DNA of 64,000 nucleotides from CAVOOW01 sp963697675. Lineage in GTDB: Bacteria; Actinomycetota; Actinomycetes; JACCUZ01. Below the pieces are notes generated by a model that searched no databases, had not been told where the DNA came from, and was given only the letters and a program-made list of their open reading frames with translations. Where the stretch lies: the NCBI GenBank assembly GCA_963697675.1, contig CAVOOW010000006.1:1178001-1242000 (forward strand), written 5' to 3'. Shown here in pieces: positions 1 to 8,855 of this stretch. Numbering within the stretch: position 1 is the stretch's first letter; every line of letters begins with the position of its first letter. The position numbers and the translations under genes were made by a program.

Positions 1-131
1 TTGTCGAACACCGCGACTCGAGCGGCCGGCTCCACGAAGTCGGGCCCGTTCTCGTCACTCACCCGGGCCACGAAGTCAACGATCGCGGACTTCGTCGGCC
101 CATCCGTCCAGTTGTCCAAGGCGCTGGTCAT
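1..131 (-). CDS. HAD-family hydrolase, N-terminal fragment (cut by window edge)
   Basis: The minus strand opens with an ATG at 129-131 and reads about 43 codons to the window edge without a stop. The peptide begins MTSALDNWTDGPTKSAIVDF and ends in VAVFDN, where HAD hydrolases carry the first catalytic Asp box (FDxDGT). Haloacid-dehalogenase-like phosphatases with this start commonly sit next to arylsulfatase genes in actinobacteria. The start lies 15 bp after the stop of the sulfatase remnant, suggesting a shared transcript. The substrate is unknown. The identification rests on the short N-terminus and the neighbour only. Confidence 0.55.
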   Translation of the reverse strand, partial: MTSALDNWTDGPTKSAIVDFVARVSDENGPDFVEPAARVAVFD

Positions 132-146
132 CAGGCCCTCGTCGCC

Positions 147-2082
147 TCAGTCCCGTGCGAACGCCATGGCCGCCTCTTGGGCAAGATCGATGAACGGCTC
201 GCCGCTGACGTCGACGACGGCTCGCTCGATCGTGCCTCCGGTGAAGGGCCACGGCATCTGTCCTGCGTAGTCATCGGTGACCGGCTCGGCGCTGTCCTTG
301 CCGATGTTGAGGCCCTCGCCCGCGATGGAGAACTTGCCGGGCTGGGTCTTGATCCTGCCTTCGCCGACCTTGGTTTTCCCGATGTGGAGCGTGAGGGTTC
401 CCTCTGCCGGCATCGTGTCTCCTTCCCGCTCGAACGAGGCGGAGAACACCGCGTGGCCGGTCGTGATCGGCTCGGTCGACTCGACGATCTGCTCGAACAT
501 GCCGACCCAGTTGTAGGCGTACTTGAGCTTCCCGTCCTTGATGTAGAGGGCGTGGCCGCCGAACCGCGCTCCGTGCGAGAAGAGCACCCCGGTCGCATCC
601 GCTGTCTCGATGTTCGCCTCGACGGCGATCGAGTACGAGCGGTTGCGGATGTTGGGCGCGACCGATTCCGGCACCTCGGCGCAGCCCGGGTAGTAGACGT
701 AGCGTTCACGCGGTTTGGCGATCTGCGGGCGCTCGGTCCCCAGGATCTCCACGACGTTCCGGTTTTCCAGGGGCAGCGCGTTGTACTGGCCGGCCTGGGT
801 CCACCACAGCGAGATGAGCTCCTGCAGCTTCTCGGGGTGCTGGTCGGCGAGATCGTGGCACTCGCTGGGGTCGTGACTGGTGTCGAACAGCTCCCATTCC
901 TGGTTCGGGTAGTCCGCCCAGGCGTCGGGTGCGGCGGGCGACAGGGCTACGGCCTTCCAGCCTTGATCCCAGATGGCCCTGGTGCCGCCCATGGAGTAGA
1001 ACTGCGTCTGCTTGCCGGTGTCAGCCGCCGGATCGTTGAAGCTGGCGGCGAAGCTCACGCCCTCCAGCGGAGCTTGGGTATAGCCCTTGAGAGTCTCGGG
1101 CGGCTCGAGGCCGAGGCACTCGTAGATCGTCGGGACGATGTCGATCGCGTGGGTGTACTGCCGTGCGCACACCCGACTCTTTGATCTGTCGTGGCCAGGA
1201 CACGATCAGCGGGTCCGCAGTGCCGCCCTCGTAGTTGGAGTAGCGCTTCCAGAGCTTGAACGGCGTGTTGAACGCCCAGGCCCACCCCGTCGGGTAGTGG
1301 TTGTACGTCCGCGGGGTCCCCAGGTCGTCCAGGTACTGAAGGTTCTCCTCGATCTTGTCGGGCAAGCCGTTGAAGATCTTGTTCTCGTTGACCGATCCGT
1401 TCGGGCCGCCCTCGCCCGAGGCGCCGTTGTCGGACACCAGCACGATCATGGTGTTGTCCAGCTGGCCGCTCTGGTCCAGGTAGTCGAGCAGCCGGCCGAT
1501 CTCGTTGTCGGCATGGCTCAGGAAGCCTGCATACACCTCGGCCATCCGCGCGAACAGCCGCTTCTCGTCGTCGGTCAGGGACTGCCAGGGGCGGACCGTG
1601 TCCAGCTCGGGCCAGGTCTTGCCGTCCTTGCTCGTGCGGTCGATGTAGGGGTTGATCGGGGAGAGCTCCGCGTGTTCGGGCAGAGTGCCGAGCGCCTTCT
1701 GCCGCTGGAAGACCTGCTCCCGGTAGTCCTCGTACCCCATGTCGAACTTGCCCTTGTACTTGTCCGACCACTCCTTGGGCGCGTGGTGCGGGGCGTGACA
1801 GGCACCAGGGCAGTAGTACAGGAGGAACGGCTTGTCCGGCGCGACCGCCTTCGCGTCCTGGATGAAAGCCAGCGCCCGGTCGGTGATGTCCGTGCTGAAG
1901 TGGTAGCCCTCCTCGGGGGTGGCCGGCTGCTCGACCGGGTGGTTGTCGTGCACGAGGTCGGGGTACCACTGGTTGGTCTCGGCCCCGAGGAATCCGTAGA
2001 ACCGCTCGAATCCGCGCCCGAGGGCCAGCTGGATCACCCGCGACGGGTGAATCCCAGGGTCGTAGGCGACGAATTCCCTCAT
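147..2082 (-). pseudogene. arylsulfatase remnant (5'-truncated, frameshifted)
   Basis: Two reading frames together encode the middle and C-terminal parts of a type I arylsulfatase. The first frame starts at ATG 2080-2082 and carries LGRGFERFYGFLGAETNQWY, the HAPHHAP histidines and the metal-binding SDNGASGEGG stretch. The second starts near 1160 with YTHAIDIVPTIYECLG and runs to TGA 147-149. Reading ACGGCAG as ACGCAG near 1160-1163 would rejoin the frames, so one extra G is the simplest lesion. About the first 140 residues of the family are absent, including the CxPSR formylglycine motif and the GKWH lysine region, so no catalytic residue of the sulfate-ester hydrolysis site remains. The residual start overlaps the stop of the upstream MFS gene as ATGA. 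Confidence 0.85.
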
Positions 2083-3710
2083 GGCTGCCCCTGCGCGTCG
2101 GCGGAAAGGGAGTTGCGCGTGGTTCCTGGAGGGAGCAGGTGTTTGGTGCGCGGAGTTCCCACGATGTGAGAGAAGGCCGTGTCTTCGATGGCCTGGTCCT
2201 CGCCGGTGAGACGTCCGTCGTGCTGGCGCTGGTGCTCTTGCCAGGTCGGCACTTGGAACTGCTCCAGGAACAGGTCCGGTCGTTCCCCGACCCGGTACAG
2301 GTCCCACCGTGAGGCACCGCTGCGCAGTCGTGAGCGGCGCATCGACTCCATGGCCAGAAGGAAGTCCGCCTCCTCGTCGGGAGAGACCTCGTACTCGATG
2401 GACACCACGATCGGGCCCGCATTCGGCTCCGGCTCCAGCACCACCGGTGCCACGCCCCAGTAGGCCAGCGGGGCGCGGTCCAGGTGCTGGCTCTCGGGCA
2501 CCTTCAGCACGAGACCCCCCGCTGCGCTGGCAGCCACCAGTGCGGCGGCGGCCACGATGGCGACCCGGAGCCCGAGATGCTGGGTGACCTGCCCCCAGAT
2601 CGGGGCGGCGACCGCCTGCGACCCCAGGAAGACCATGAGATAGATCGCGATGGCACGGGCGCGCACCCAGCCGGGGAGGAACAGCTGCAGCTCGGAGATG
2701 ATGGTGGCCACGGTGGCCGTCCAGCCGAAGCCGCAGACGACCAACAGCGGAATCGCGACCCACCCGTTGGGCGCAACGGCGAGTGACCCGAAGGCGAGTG
2801 CGAAGGAGACGCCTGCGAGCCCCAGCACCGCCGTGGACGACAGATGCTGCCTGACCCAGCCCAGGCACAGCGCGCCGATCACTGCACCGAGCCCGAGCGA
2901 CGCGAACAGCAGCCCGTAGCCATCCGCGTCCAGGCCCAGCTGCTCGCTCGCGATCAGCGGCAACAGCGCCCACACCGCGCAGGCGGGCCAGATGAAGGTG
3001 GCGAAGCGCAGCAGGATCCGTCGGACCACCGGCTCGTGACGTACGTAGCGCCCACCGGCCACCAGAGCCGGGATGAAGGGCTCCCGCTCGCCGTGCCGGA
3101 CGCGAGGGCGGCGCCAGGCCAGCAGCACCAAGGCCAGGAAGCCGGCGGTGACAGCGGTCATCGCGAAGACCGGTGGGATGCCCCAGCGCGCAATCACGAA
3201 GCCGGCCAGGGCGGGGCCGGCAGCTCGAGCCACGTTGACGCTGACCATGTCGAGCCGGGTGGCGGCCGCCAGTTCGCTGCGGGGCACCAGCTCCGTGATC
3301 AGGGCCTGCCACGTGGTCGCCAGCACCGCCTGGCCGGCGCCGATGGCGAAGGTGAAGGTGAGCAGGAGAGCGGGGGGCATCAGCCCGGCAGCAGTGAGCA
3401 CGGTGAGCAGCACCGCCACCACGACGAAGTAGGTCTGCACGCCGAACAGCAGCCAGCGACGGTCGAACGCATCGGCGAGGACACCCGCCGGCAGGGCCAG
3501 CAGCATCATCGGCAGGGTGCTGGCCGTCTGCACCAGGGTGACGATGGTGGCGCCGTTGGGGTCGTCCACGAACAGCCACTGCGCCCCAACCGTCTGCGCC
3601 CACGATCCGATGCTGCTCACCACGACACCGAGCCACAGCCAGAAGAACGCGCGGTGCCGGAACGGCGCCCAGGGTGAAGCCTGTCCTGAGCGCTGGGTCA
3701 ACGTCATCAT
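2079..3710 (-). CDS. MFS exporter of the EntS/MFS_3 type with C-terminal ABM-like extension
   Basis: A 543-residue major facilitator protein. The first 400 residues hold about 12 hydrophobic segments, with the family-typical opening PFRHRAFFWLWLGVVVSSIG and ADAFDRRWLL, the loop 2-3 motif. This matches the Transmembrane secretion effector family (PF05977), which includes enterobactin exporter-like proteins. The last about 120 residues are soluble (from VSIEYEVSPDEEADFLLAME) and resemble the ferredoxin-fold antibiotic-biosynthesis-monooxygenase-like domain often fused to this family. It should pump a small molecule across the inner membrane; the substrate cannot be read from sequence. Start ATG 3708-3710 follows GGAAGGAC. 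The stop overlaps the start of the sulfatase remnant (ATGA). Confidence 0.85.
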   Translation of the reverse strand: MMTLTQRSGQASPWAPFRHRAFFWLWLGVVVSSIGSWAQTVGAQWLFVDDPNGATIVTLVQTASTLPMMLLALPAGVLADAFDRRWLLFGVQTYFVVVAVLLTVLTAAGLMPPALLLTFTFAIGAGQAVLATTWQALITELVPRSELAAATRLDMVSVNVARAAGPALAGFVIARWGIPPVFAMTAVTAGFLALVLLAWRRPRVRHGEREPFIPALVAGGRYVRHEPVVRRILLRFATFIWPACAVWALLPLIASEQLGLDADGYGLLFASLGLGAVIGALCLGWVRQHLSSTAVLGLAGVSFALAFGSLAVAPNGWVAIPLLVVCGFGWTATVATIISELQLFLPGWVRARAIAIYLMVFLGSQAVAAPIWGQVTQHLGLRVAIVAAAALVAASAAGGLVLKVPESQHLDRAPLAYWGVAPVVLEPEPNAGPIVVSIEYEVSPDEEADFLLAMESMRRSRLRSGASRWDLYRVGERPDLFLEQFQVPTWQEHQRQHDGRLTGEDQAIEDTAFSHIVGTPRTKHLLPPGTTRNSLSADAQGQP

Positions 3711-3779
3711 GTCCTTCCACGGCGGTGGTCCCGAATGACCACGCTGGAACCTGCAGCGCCGAGGCTCCTTGCCGACACG

Positions 3780-5018
3780 CTATTCGCTCAGCGCCCGGAA
3801 TCCGGGGATCGGCGAGGGCAGCAGCCAGAGGAAGGACAACGTCCCCCCGGCGGCGGCGATCAGCAGTGTCGGCCGGAGACCGAGTGACGTGCCCAGCAGG
3901 CCGCCGACGACGGCACCGACCGGCCGGATGCCGTAATTGACGGCGGTGAAGGCACCGGCGACCCTGCTGCGCAGACCGTCTGGGATGACGCTGGTCTGGA
4001 GGGCGTTCAGGGGCACGTCGAAGAGCATGACTCCGATGCTCGACAGCAGCTCCGCGCCGGCCAGCGCGCCCAACCGTGCCCAGACCTGGCCACCTGCGAG
4101 AGCGGCAAGCGCGATCGGGGCCGGGAAGAGGATGGCTCCGATCACGATCGTGCGGCCGATCCCGATGCGCCTGGACACGAAGGGTGCGAGCAGAGCGCCG
4201 AGCAGGCCACCGACGGCGCCCACCCCGAAGGCGAGCCCGATCAGTCCGGACCCGAGCGCCAGGCTGCGGCTCGCGTACAGCACGAGCAGGGCACCGGACA
4301 TGAAGGTGAAGAAGTTGACCGTCGTCGCACAACCGAGGCTGGCCCGGAGCACCGGATGGTGAAGCACGAAGTGCAGGCCCTCCTTGGCCCGGTGCAAGAG
4401 CGACATCGCGTCCTGATCATCGTGATCGATCGGCGGCTCCTGGACGCGGATGCGACCGAGGAAGACCGCAGACGCCACGTACGACACCGCATCGACAACC
4501 ACCGCGACCGGTGCGGTCAGCATCTGGATGAGCACGCCGCCCACCGCCGGCCCGCCGATGAACGAGATCGAGCGGGTGGCGCTGAGCTTGCTGTTCGCGT
4601 CGATGTACGAGGCTCGCGGGACCAGCGTCACGAAAAACGGTGCATTCGCCATGTTGAACAGCACCTCGCCCGCTCCGATGAGCAGTGCGACGGCATACAG
4701 CTGACCCAGGGAAACGGCGTCGAACAGGTAGGCGATCGGCAGGCTGAGCAGGACGACGGCCCGCAAGATGTCGGCCGCCACCAGGAGGCGGCGCTTGTGC
4801 CGACGATGGTCGACCCACGCCCCCAGCAGCAGGCCGAGCAGATTGGGCAACCAGACCGCGGCAGTGACGACTGCGACCTCGAACGGCGTCGCGTGCAGAA
4901 CGACAACGGCGATGAGCGGCAGCGCGAGCTCGGTGATGCGGTCGCCGAACTGGGACACCGCTTGCGCCGCCCACAGCGACCGGAACCCCCGGTTGTGCCA
5001 GAGCGACGGCGGTGCCAT
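3780..5018 (-). CDS. MFS transporter, repressor-linked exporter
   Basis: A 412-residue major facilitator protein starting MAPPSLWHNRGFRSLWAAQA, with about 12 membrane segments, the signature GAWVDHRRHKRRLL between segments 2 and 3, and GVMLFDVPLNALQTSVIP in the second half. This is the macrolide-efflux/tetracycline-exporter-like branch of the superfamily. ATG 5016-5018 was chosen because it lies just after the stop of the ArsR-like gene (5042) and has AGGGAA eight bases upstream; the longer open frame to 5246 only shadows that gene. Co-transcription with the repressor and a paralogous exporter downstream suggests inducible efflux of a toxic compound. The substrate is unknown. Confidence 0.85.
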   Translation of the reverse strand: MAPPSLWHNRGFRSLWAAQAVSQFGDRITELALPLIAVVVLHATPFEVAVVTAAVWLPNLLGLLLGAWVDHRRHKRRLLVAADILRAVVLLSLPIAYLFDAVSLGQLYAVALLIGAGEVLFNMANAPFFVTLVPRASYIDANSKLSATRSISFIGGPAVGGVLIQMLTAPVAVVVDAVSYVASAVFLGRIRVQEPPIDHDDQDAMSLLHRAKEGLHFVLHHPVLRASLGCATTVNFFTFMSGALLVLYASRSLALGSGLIGLAFGVGAVGGLLGALLAPFVSRRIGIGRTIVIGAILFPAPIALAALAGGQVWARLGALAGAELLSSIGVMLFDVPLNALQTSVIPDGLRSRVAGAFTAVNYGIRPVGAVVGGLLGTSLGLRPTLLIAAAGGTLSFLWLLPSPIPGFRALSE

Positions 5019-5041
5019 GACCGCCGTTCCCTGGCCGCTCC

Positions 5042-5641
5042 TCACGAGTGCTCCGCCTCGCCGTCGGCGTTGGCCTCCGGCAGTACGTAGCGCATGAGTC
5101 GGACACCTCGGCCCTCGGCCGGCCGCTCTGCGGGATCGCGAGTGACATACGGCGCCAGGACCTGCTCGATCGCCTTCTCGACCGCCTCCAGTTCCGCAGG
5201 GCTGAGCACCACCCGGGTGTTGGCCAGGCCGCCCAACCGTCGCCATTCAGCGTCCAGGAGCGGCTCGACCTCGTTGATCCACATGTGGGGGAGGTCCTCG
5301 TACTGACGGAACAGCTGGCGGGACAGGACGCGTGCAGCGGACCGGCTCTCCTCGTCCCCGGAAGCCTCGAACCGGAACCCCCGGGCGGCGGCCTCCCACC
5401 ACCGTTGGCGGCGATCGGTCCCGGCGTCGCTGTCGCGGACGAGGCCGAAGTCGGCCAGGTGCCTCAGGTGCCAGCTGGTCACCGAGGGCGTTGCGCCGAC
5501 AACGGGGGCCAGCCGGGTCGCCGTCGCCGGGCCGTGCCGCTGCAGCTGCTCGAGAATGGCCAGCCGCACCGGGTGGGCGAGGGCTCGCATGGCGCGCGGG
5601 TCGGTCAGCTCCAGGTCGCCCAGAGGATTCTTGAGAGACAT
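5042..5641 (-). CDS. ArsR-type winged-helix repressor
   Basis: A 199-residue protein with an N-terminal winged helix. Residues about 15-75 carry MRALAHPVRLAILEQLQRHG, then PATATRLAPVVGATPSVTSW and HLRHLADFGLV, the classic ArsR DNA-binding helices. The remaining about 120 residues form an effector or dimerisation part without the Cys pairs of metal sensors, so the inducer is probably organic. It is first in a minus-strand unit with two MFS exporters. Two perfect TGAGAG/CTCTCA-type inverted repeats lie directly upstream of its start, implying autoregulation. The ATG at 5639-5641 gives the expected family N-terminus. Confidence 0.85.
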   Translation of the reverse strand: MSLKNPLGDLELTDPRAMRALAHPVRLAILEQLQRHGPATATRLAPVVGATPSVTSWHLRHLADFGLVRDSDAGTDRRQRWWEAAARGFRFEASGDEESRSAARVLSRQLFRQYEDLPHMWINEVEPLLDAEWRRLGGLANTRVVLSPAELEAVEKAIEQVLAPYVTRDPAERPAEGRGVRLMRYVLPEANADGEAEHS

Positions 5642-5646
5642 GTTTC

Positions 5647-5684
5647 GAGAGTATTCTCTCAGAAAACGTGAGAGTCAACTCTCA
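5647..5684. promoter_or_regulatory. twin inverted-repeat operator of the ArsR-like gene
   Basis: Two matching palindromes sit just upstream of the repressor start: GAGAGTATTCTCTC at 5647-5660 and TGAGAGTCAACTCTCA at 5669-5684. They share half-sites GAGAG/CTCTC with a 4-base spacer, and their centres are 23 bp apart, about two helical turns. This is the usual arrangement for two dimers of a winged-helix repressor on one DNA face. The region also lacks the GC bias of its surroundings, as promoters do. Binding by the adjacent repressor is inferred. Confidence 0.75.
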
Positions 5685-5825
5685 GATTTCGCTCCGACCT
5701 CTGAGGTCGTTTCCTCGTGCCGGCGTAGAACACTTCGGCGACGTGGTCGAGCTCAGGCAGGTAGCCATCTCGGCTCCTCTTCCTCTCGGCTCCTGGCCAC
5801 GTAGTTCCCCAGGGTCCGGTCCCGC

Positions 5826-6149
5826 TCACTTCATGACCACCTCGCCCATCTCCGACCAGCCCGCACCCGGCAGCTCCTGGTAAACGATCTTCGGCACCGA
5901 CGCAACCACGGACGGCAGCCAGCCGAAGAACCACTGCGCATGCTCGGAGGCAACGTGCGCCTCGCCGGCCGTCTGGTCGGCGTAGTTGGCGATCACGGCG
6001 TACTCGTCGGGCCGCTCGACGCTCGCGAAGCAGCTGAAGACGAGGTTGCCCGGCTCCTCCCGAACCCGTGCCGAGTACCGGATGACTCCGGCCAGGAAGT
6101 CGTCCTTCTTCTCCGGGCGGATGTCGATCCTGATGACGATGAAGATCAC
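5826..6149 (-). CDS. antibiotic biosynthesis monooxygenase (ABM) domain protein
   Basis: A small single-domain protein of 107 residues, beginning (V)IFIVIRIDIRPEKKDDFLAG and containing EPGNLVFSCFASVERPDEY and ANYADQTAGEAHVASEHA. This is the dimeric alpha-beta barrel pattern of ABM/YgiN-like proteins, which oxidise quinones or act as small stress enzymes. GTG 6147-6149 was chosen because AAGGAGG lies just upstream; the longer frame reaches GTG 6182. It stands alone, 140 bp from the repressor operator and 80 bp from the Pnkp stop. The substrate is not predictable. Confidence 0.75.
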   Translation of the reverse strand: MIFIVIRIDIRPEKKDDFLAGVIRYSARVREEPGNLVFSCFASVERPDEYAVIANYADQTAGEAHVASEHAQWFFGWLPSVVASVPKIVYQELPGAGWSEMGEVVMK

Positions 6150-6229
6150 GACGCCTCCTTGAGTCTCGGCCCTGTGGTCCACGTCTACCGCACTCCTGAC
6201 ATCCGCGGTGTCTCATCCGCGACCACTCG

Positions 6230-8785
6230 TCAGAGTCGCGGGTCGACCGGTTCGGATTCGAGGGCGAGGACGGCGAAGACGGGTTCGTGCACCCGCCAGA
6301 GGGCTTCCCGACGGATGGCACGCTCGATGGATTCGATGCCGAGGGCATACTCGCGTGCCGCCAGGGATCGCTTGTGCCCCAGGTTTCGGCTGCGCAGGCG
6401 GTCGATGTTGGCGGGTTCGGTGTAGTCGGGTCCGTAGATGATGCGCAAGTACTCGCGGCCACGGACCTTGACCCCTGGTTGGGCGTACCGGTTCTTGGCC
6501 TTCACGAGGTTCGCCAGAGGTTTCACGACCATCCCCTCACCACCGGACGCAGTGAGTTCCTCCCACCATCGCACGCCGGCCGCGACCGACTCGGGGTCTG
6601 TGGTGTCGACCAGCAGGCGTCGCGTCGGATGGATCAGGTCCGGAGCTGCGGCCACGAGCCGGTCAGCGAGGGCGAGGTGCCAGCTGTGGTCCTGCTCGGC
6701 CCAGGAGTGGCCTTCGGAGGCCAGGACCTGGAACGGCGCGAGCCGGACGCCGGACAGTCCGTCGGTGGGCCAGGCGTAGCGCCGGTAGGCAGCTGTGTAG
6801 AGGTCCGCGTTGGCGGCCCGGGCGGTGGTCCGCGCCAGCAGGTCCGCGACGTCGACGCCACGCGCTGCCACCGCCTTGAGAGCCGAGGCCGCCGCGGGGA
6901 GCGACGCGCGCGCAGCGGCTCCGACTGCGGCGTACTGGCCGCGGAGCAGGGATTCGGCCTTCGCCGACCACGGCAGCAGCTCTGCGTCGAGCAGCACCCA
7001 GTCGGTCTCGAGTTCGTCCCAGAGGCCGGCGCTCGTGATCGCGCCGCGGATCCCGTCGAGGAGCGACTCGGTCAACGGCTGGGGGAAGAACGACCGGCCG
7101 GTCCGGGTGTAGACGGCTCCGCTCGCGCCATCCGATGCTCCGAACCGTTCGTCGGCCACCGAGGCGTCACGGCAGACCAAGGCGACCGCGCGAGAGCCCA
7201 TGTGCTTCTCCTCGCAGATCACCTGTGTCATCCCGTCGCCTCGATAGAACGAGAAGGCGGAGGCGGGGTGCTCGAGAAGGTCGCCATCCGGTGACGTTGC
7301 GCACGGCGCCATCGTGGGCGGGAGGTAGAGCAGCCAGTGCGGTTCGATGGCGAAGCGGCTCATCACTTCCAGGGCTCCGGCGGCGTTCTCCTCCCGGACG
7401 GTAACGCGGCCGGCGAGGCGGGTCTCAACTCCGCGCTTTCCCAGCACGTCGGTGATCGCCAGGTCCTCCGCGGCGCGGAGCCCGGCCGTCGAAGGCTCGG
7501 TGGCGGTCGGGAACGGCTTGGCAGGCTCGTACCAGACCCGCTCTGCCGGGACGGAGACAACCACTTTCTCGGGGTAACGCAGCGCCGTCAGACTGCCGCC
7601 GAACACGCAACCGGTGTCCAGGCACATCGTGTTGTTGATCCACGCTGCCTCTGGCGTCGGGGTGTGCCCGTAGAGCACCATCGGCTTCCCGCGATACTCA
7701 TCAGTCCAGGGATAGCGAATGGGCAGGCCGAACTCGTCGGTCTCGCCGGTCGTGTCGCCGTACAGCGCGAAACTCCGCACCCGCCCGGACGCCCGCCCGT
7801 GGTAGGCCTCCTTGAGTCCGGCGTGCGCAACGACAAGCATGCCGTCGTCGAGGACCAGGTGGGAGACGAGGTCGTAACAGAACTGCTCAGCCTGAGCCTG
7901 GAACTCCGGTGGCTCTTGCGCGAGCTGCGTCAAGGTTTCCGCCAGCCCATGAGTCACCTGCACCTTGCGTCCTTGCAGCGCCTTGACCAGCTTGCTCTCG
8001 TGGTTTCCTGGCACGCACAGCGCGTGCCCAGCGGCGACCATGCCCATGACAAGTCGCAGGACACCGGGTGTGTCGGGACCGCGGTCGACCAGGTCGCCGA
8101 CGAGAACAGCTTTGCGGGCCTCGGGATGTGTGGCGTCGATGGGACGCCCTTGTTCATCGCGGGTGAGGGTGTAGCCGAGCTCGACGAGCAGTGCCTCCAG
8201 CTCCGAGCGGCAGCCGTGGACGTCGCCGATCACGTCGAAGGGACCGTGTTCGTGCTTGTAGTCGTTGAGCAGCTTCTCCCGCACGATGACCGCGTCGGCG
8301 ATGCTCTGCTCGTCCCGCAGCACGTGAACCTTGCGAAAGCCTTCCTTGCCGAGATGCTTGAGAGACCGGCGCAGCTGGTCGTGCTGACGTCGTACGACGC
8401 TGTCGCCGAAGTTGCGGTCCGGCCGGCCGGCATTGCGGTCGATGCACACGCGCTCCGGCAGATCGAACACGATGGCGACGGGCAGCACGTCGTGGGCACG
8501 GGCGAGCGCGACCAGCTGCCGACGAGAGTCGGCTTGCACGTTGGTGGCATCGACCACCGTGAGCCGGCCCGCGTCGAGTCGTTTGCCCGCGATGAAGTGC
8601 AGCACCTCGAACGCCGCGTCGGTGGCGGCCTGGTCGTTCTCGTCGTCGGCGACGAGGCCACGACACTGGTCGCTCGAGATGACCTCGTACCGGCCGAAAT
8701 GCCTGCGGGCAAACGTGGACTTGCCCGATCCGCTCACTCCGACGAGGCAGACGAGCGACAGCTCGGGCAGTGCGAGGTCGCTCAT
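6230..8785 (-). CDS. pnkp: polynucleotide kinase-phosphatase Pnkp (RNA repair)
   Basis: An 851-residue three-domain protein of the usual length for bacterial Pnkp. Residues 1-170 are a P-loop kinase (GVSGSGKS, residues 16-23) that phosphorylates RNA 5'-OH ends. Residues 180-420 are a metallophosphoesterase with GDVHG (187-191), GDLVDRGP (230-237) and GNHE (260-263), which removes 2',3'-cyclic phosphates and 3'-phosphates. The C-terminal half is a ligase-like adenylyltransferase with the nucleotidyl lysine in EEKHMGSRAV (Lys about 527). In known systems Pnkp pairs with Hen1, which methylates the 3'-terminal ribose so that a repaired tRNA resists repeated cleavage by ribotoxins. Hen1 is encoded immediately upstream on the same strand. 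All catalytic motifs are present. Confidence 0.95.
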   Translation of the reverse strand: MSDLALPELSLVCLVGVSGSGKSTFARRHFGRYEVISSDQCRGLVADDENDQAATDAAFEVLHFIAGKRLDAGRLTVVDATNVQADSRRQLVALARAHDVLPVAIVFDLPERVCIDRNAGRPDRNFGDSVVRRQHDQLRRSLKHLGKEGFRKVHVLRDEQSIADAVIVREKLLNDYKHEHGPFDVIGDVHGCRSELEALLVELGYTLTRDEQGRPIDATHPEARKAVLVGDLVDRGPDTPGVLRLVMGMVAAGHALCVPGNHESKLVKALQGRKVQVTHGLAETLTQLAQEPPEFQAQAEQFCYDLVSHLVLDDGMLVVAHAGLKEAYHGRASGRVRSFALYGDTTGETDEFGLPIRYPWTDEYRGKPMVLYGHTPTPEAAWINNTMCLDTGCVFGGSLTALRYPEKVVVSVPAERVWYEPAKPFPTATEPSTAGLRAAEDLAITDVLGKRGVETRLAGRVTVREENAAGALEVMSRFAIEPHWLLYLPPTMAPCATSPDGDLLEHPASAFSFYRGDGMTQVICEEKHMGSRAVALVCRDASVADERFGASDGASGAVYTRTGRSFFPQPLTESLLDGIRGAITSAGLWDELETDWVLLDAELLPWSAKAESLLRGQYAAVGAAARASLPAAASALKAVAARGVDVADLLARTTARAANADLYTAAYRRYAWPTDGLSGVRLAPFQVLASEGHSWAEQDHSWHLALADRLVAAAPDLIHPTRRLLVDTTDPESVAAGVRWWEELTASGGEGMVVKPLANLVKAKNRYAQPGVKVRGREYLRIIYGPDYTEPANIDRLRSRNLGHKRSLAAREYALGIESIERAIRREALWRVHEPVFAVLALESEPVDPRL

Positions 8786-8855
8786 GTGCCCTCCTCGCTG
8801 GCGCTCGTCAGCCGCACTCGCACACGCTGTGCCGATGATGAGCTCGCAAGCTCGC

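Noticed and set aside
1021..4332. A 1103-codon open frame on the minus strand
   Set aside because: Most of it is Arg/Pro-rich antisense-phase noise in high-GC DNA across the MFS genes; only its last part coincides with the true sulfatase frame.
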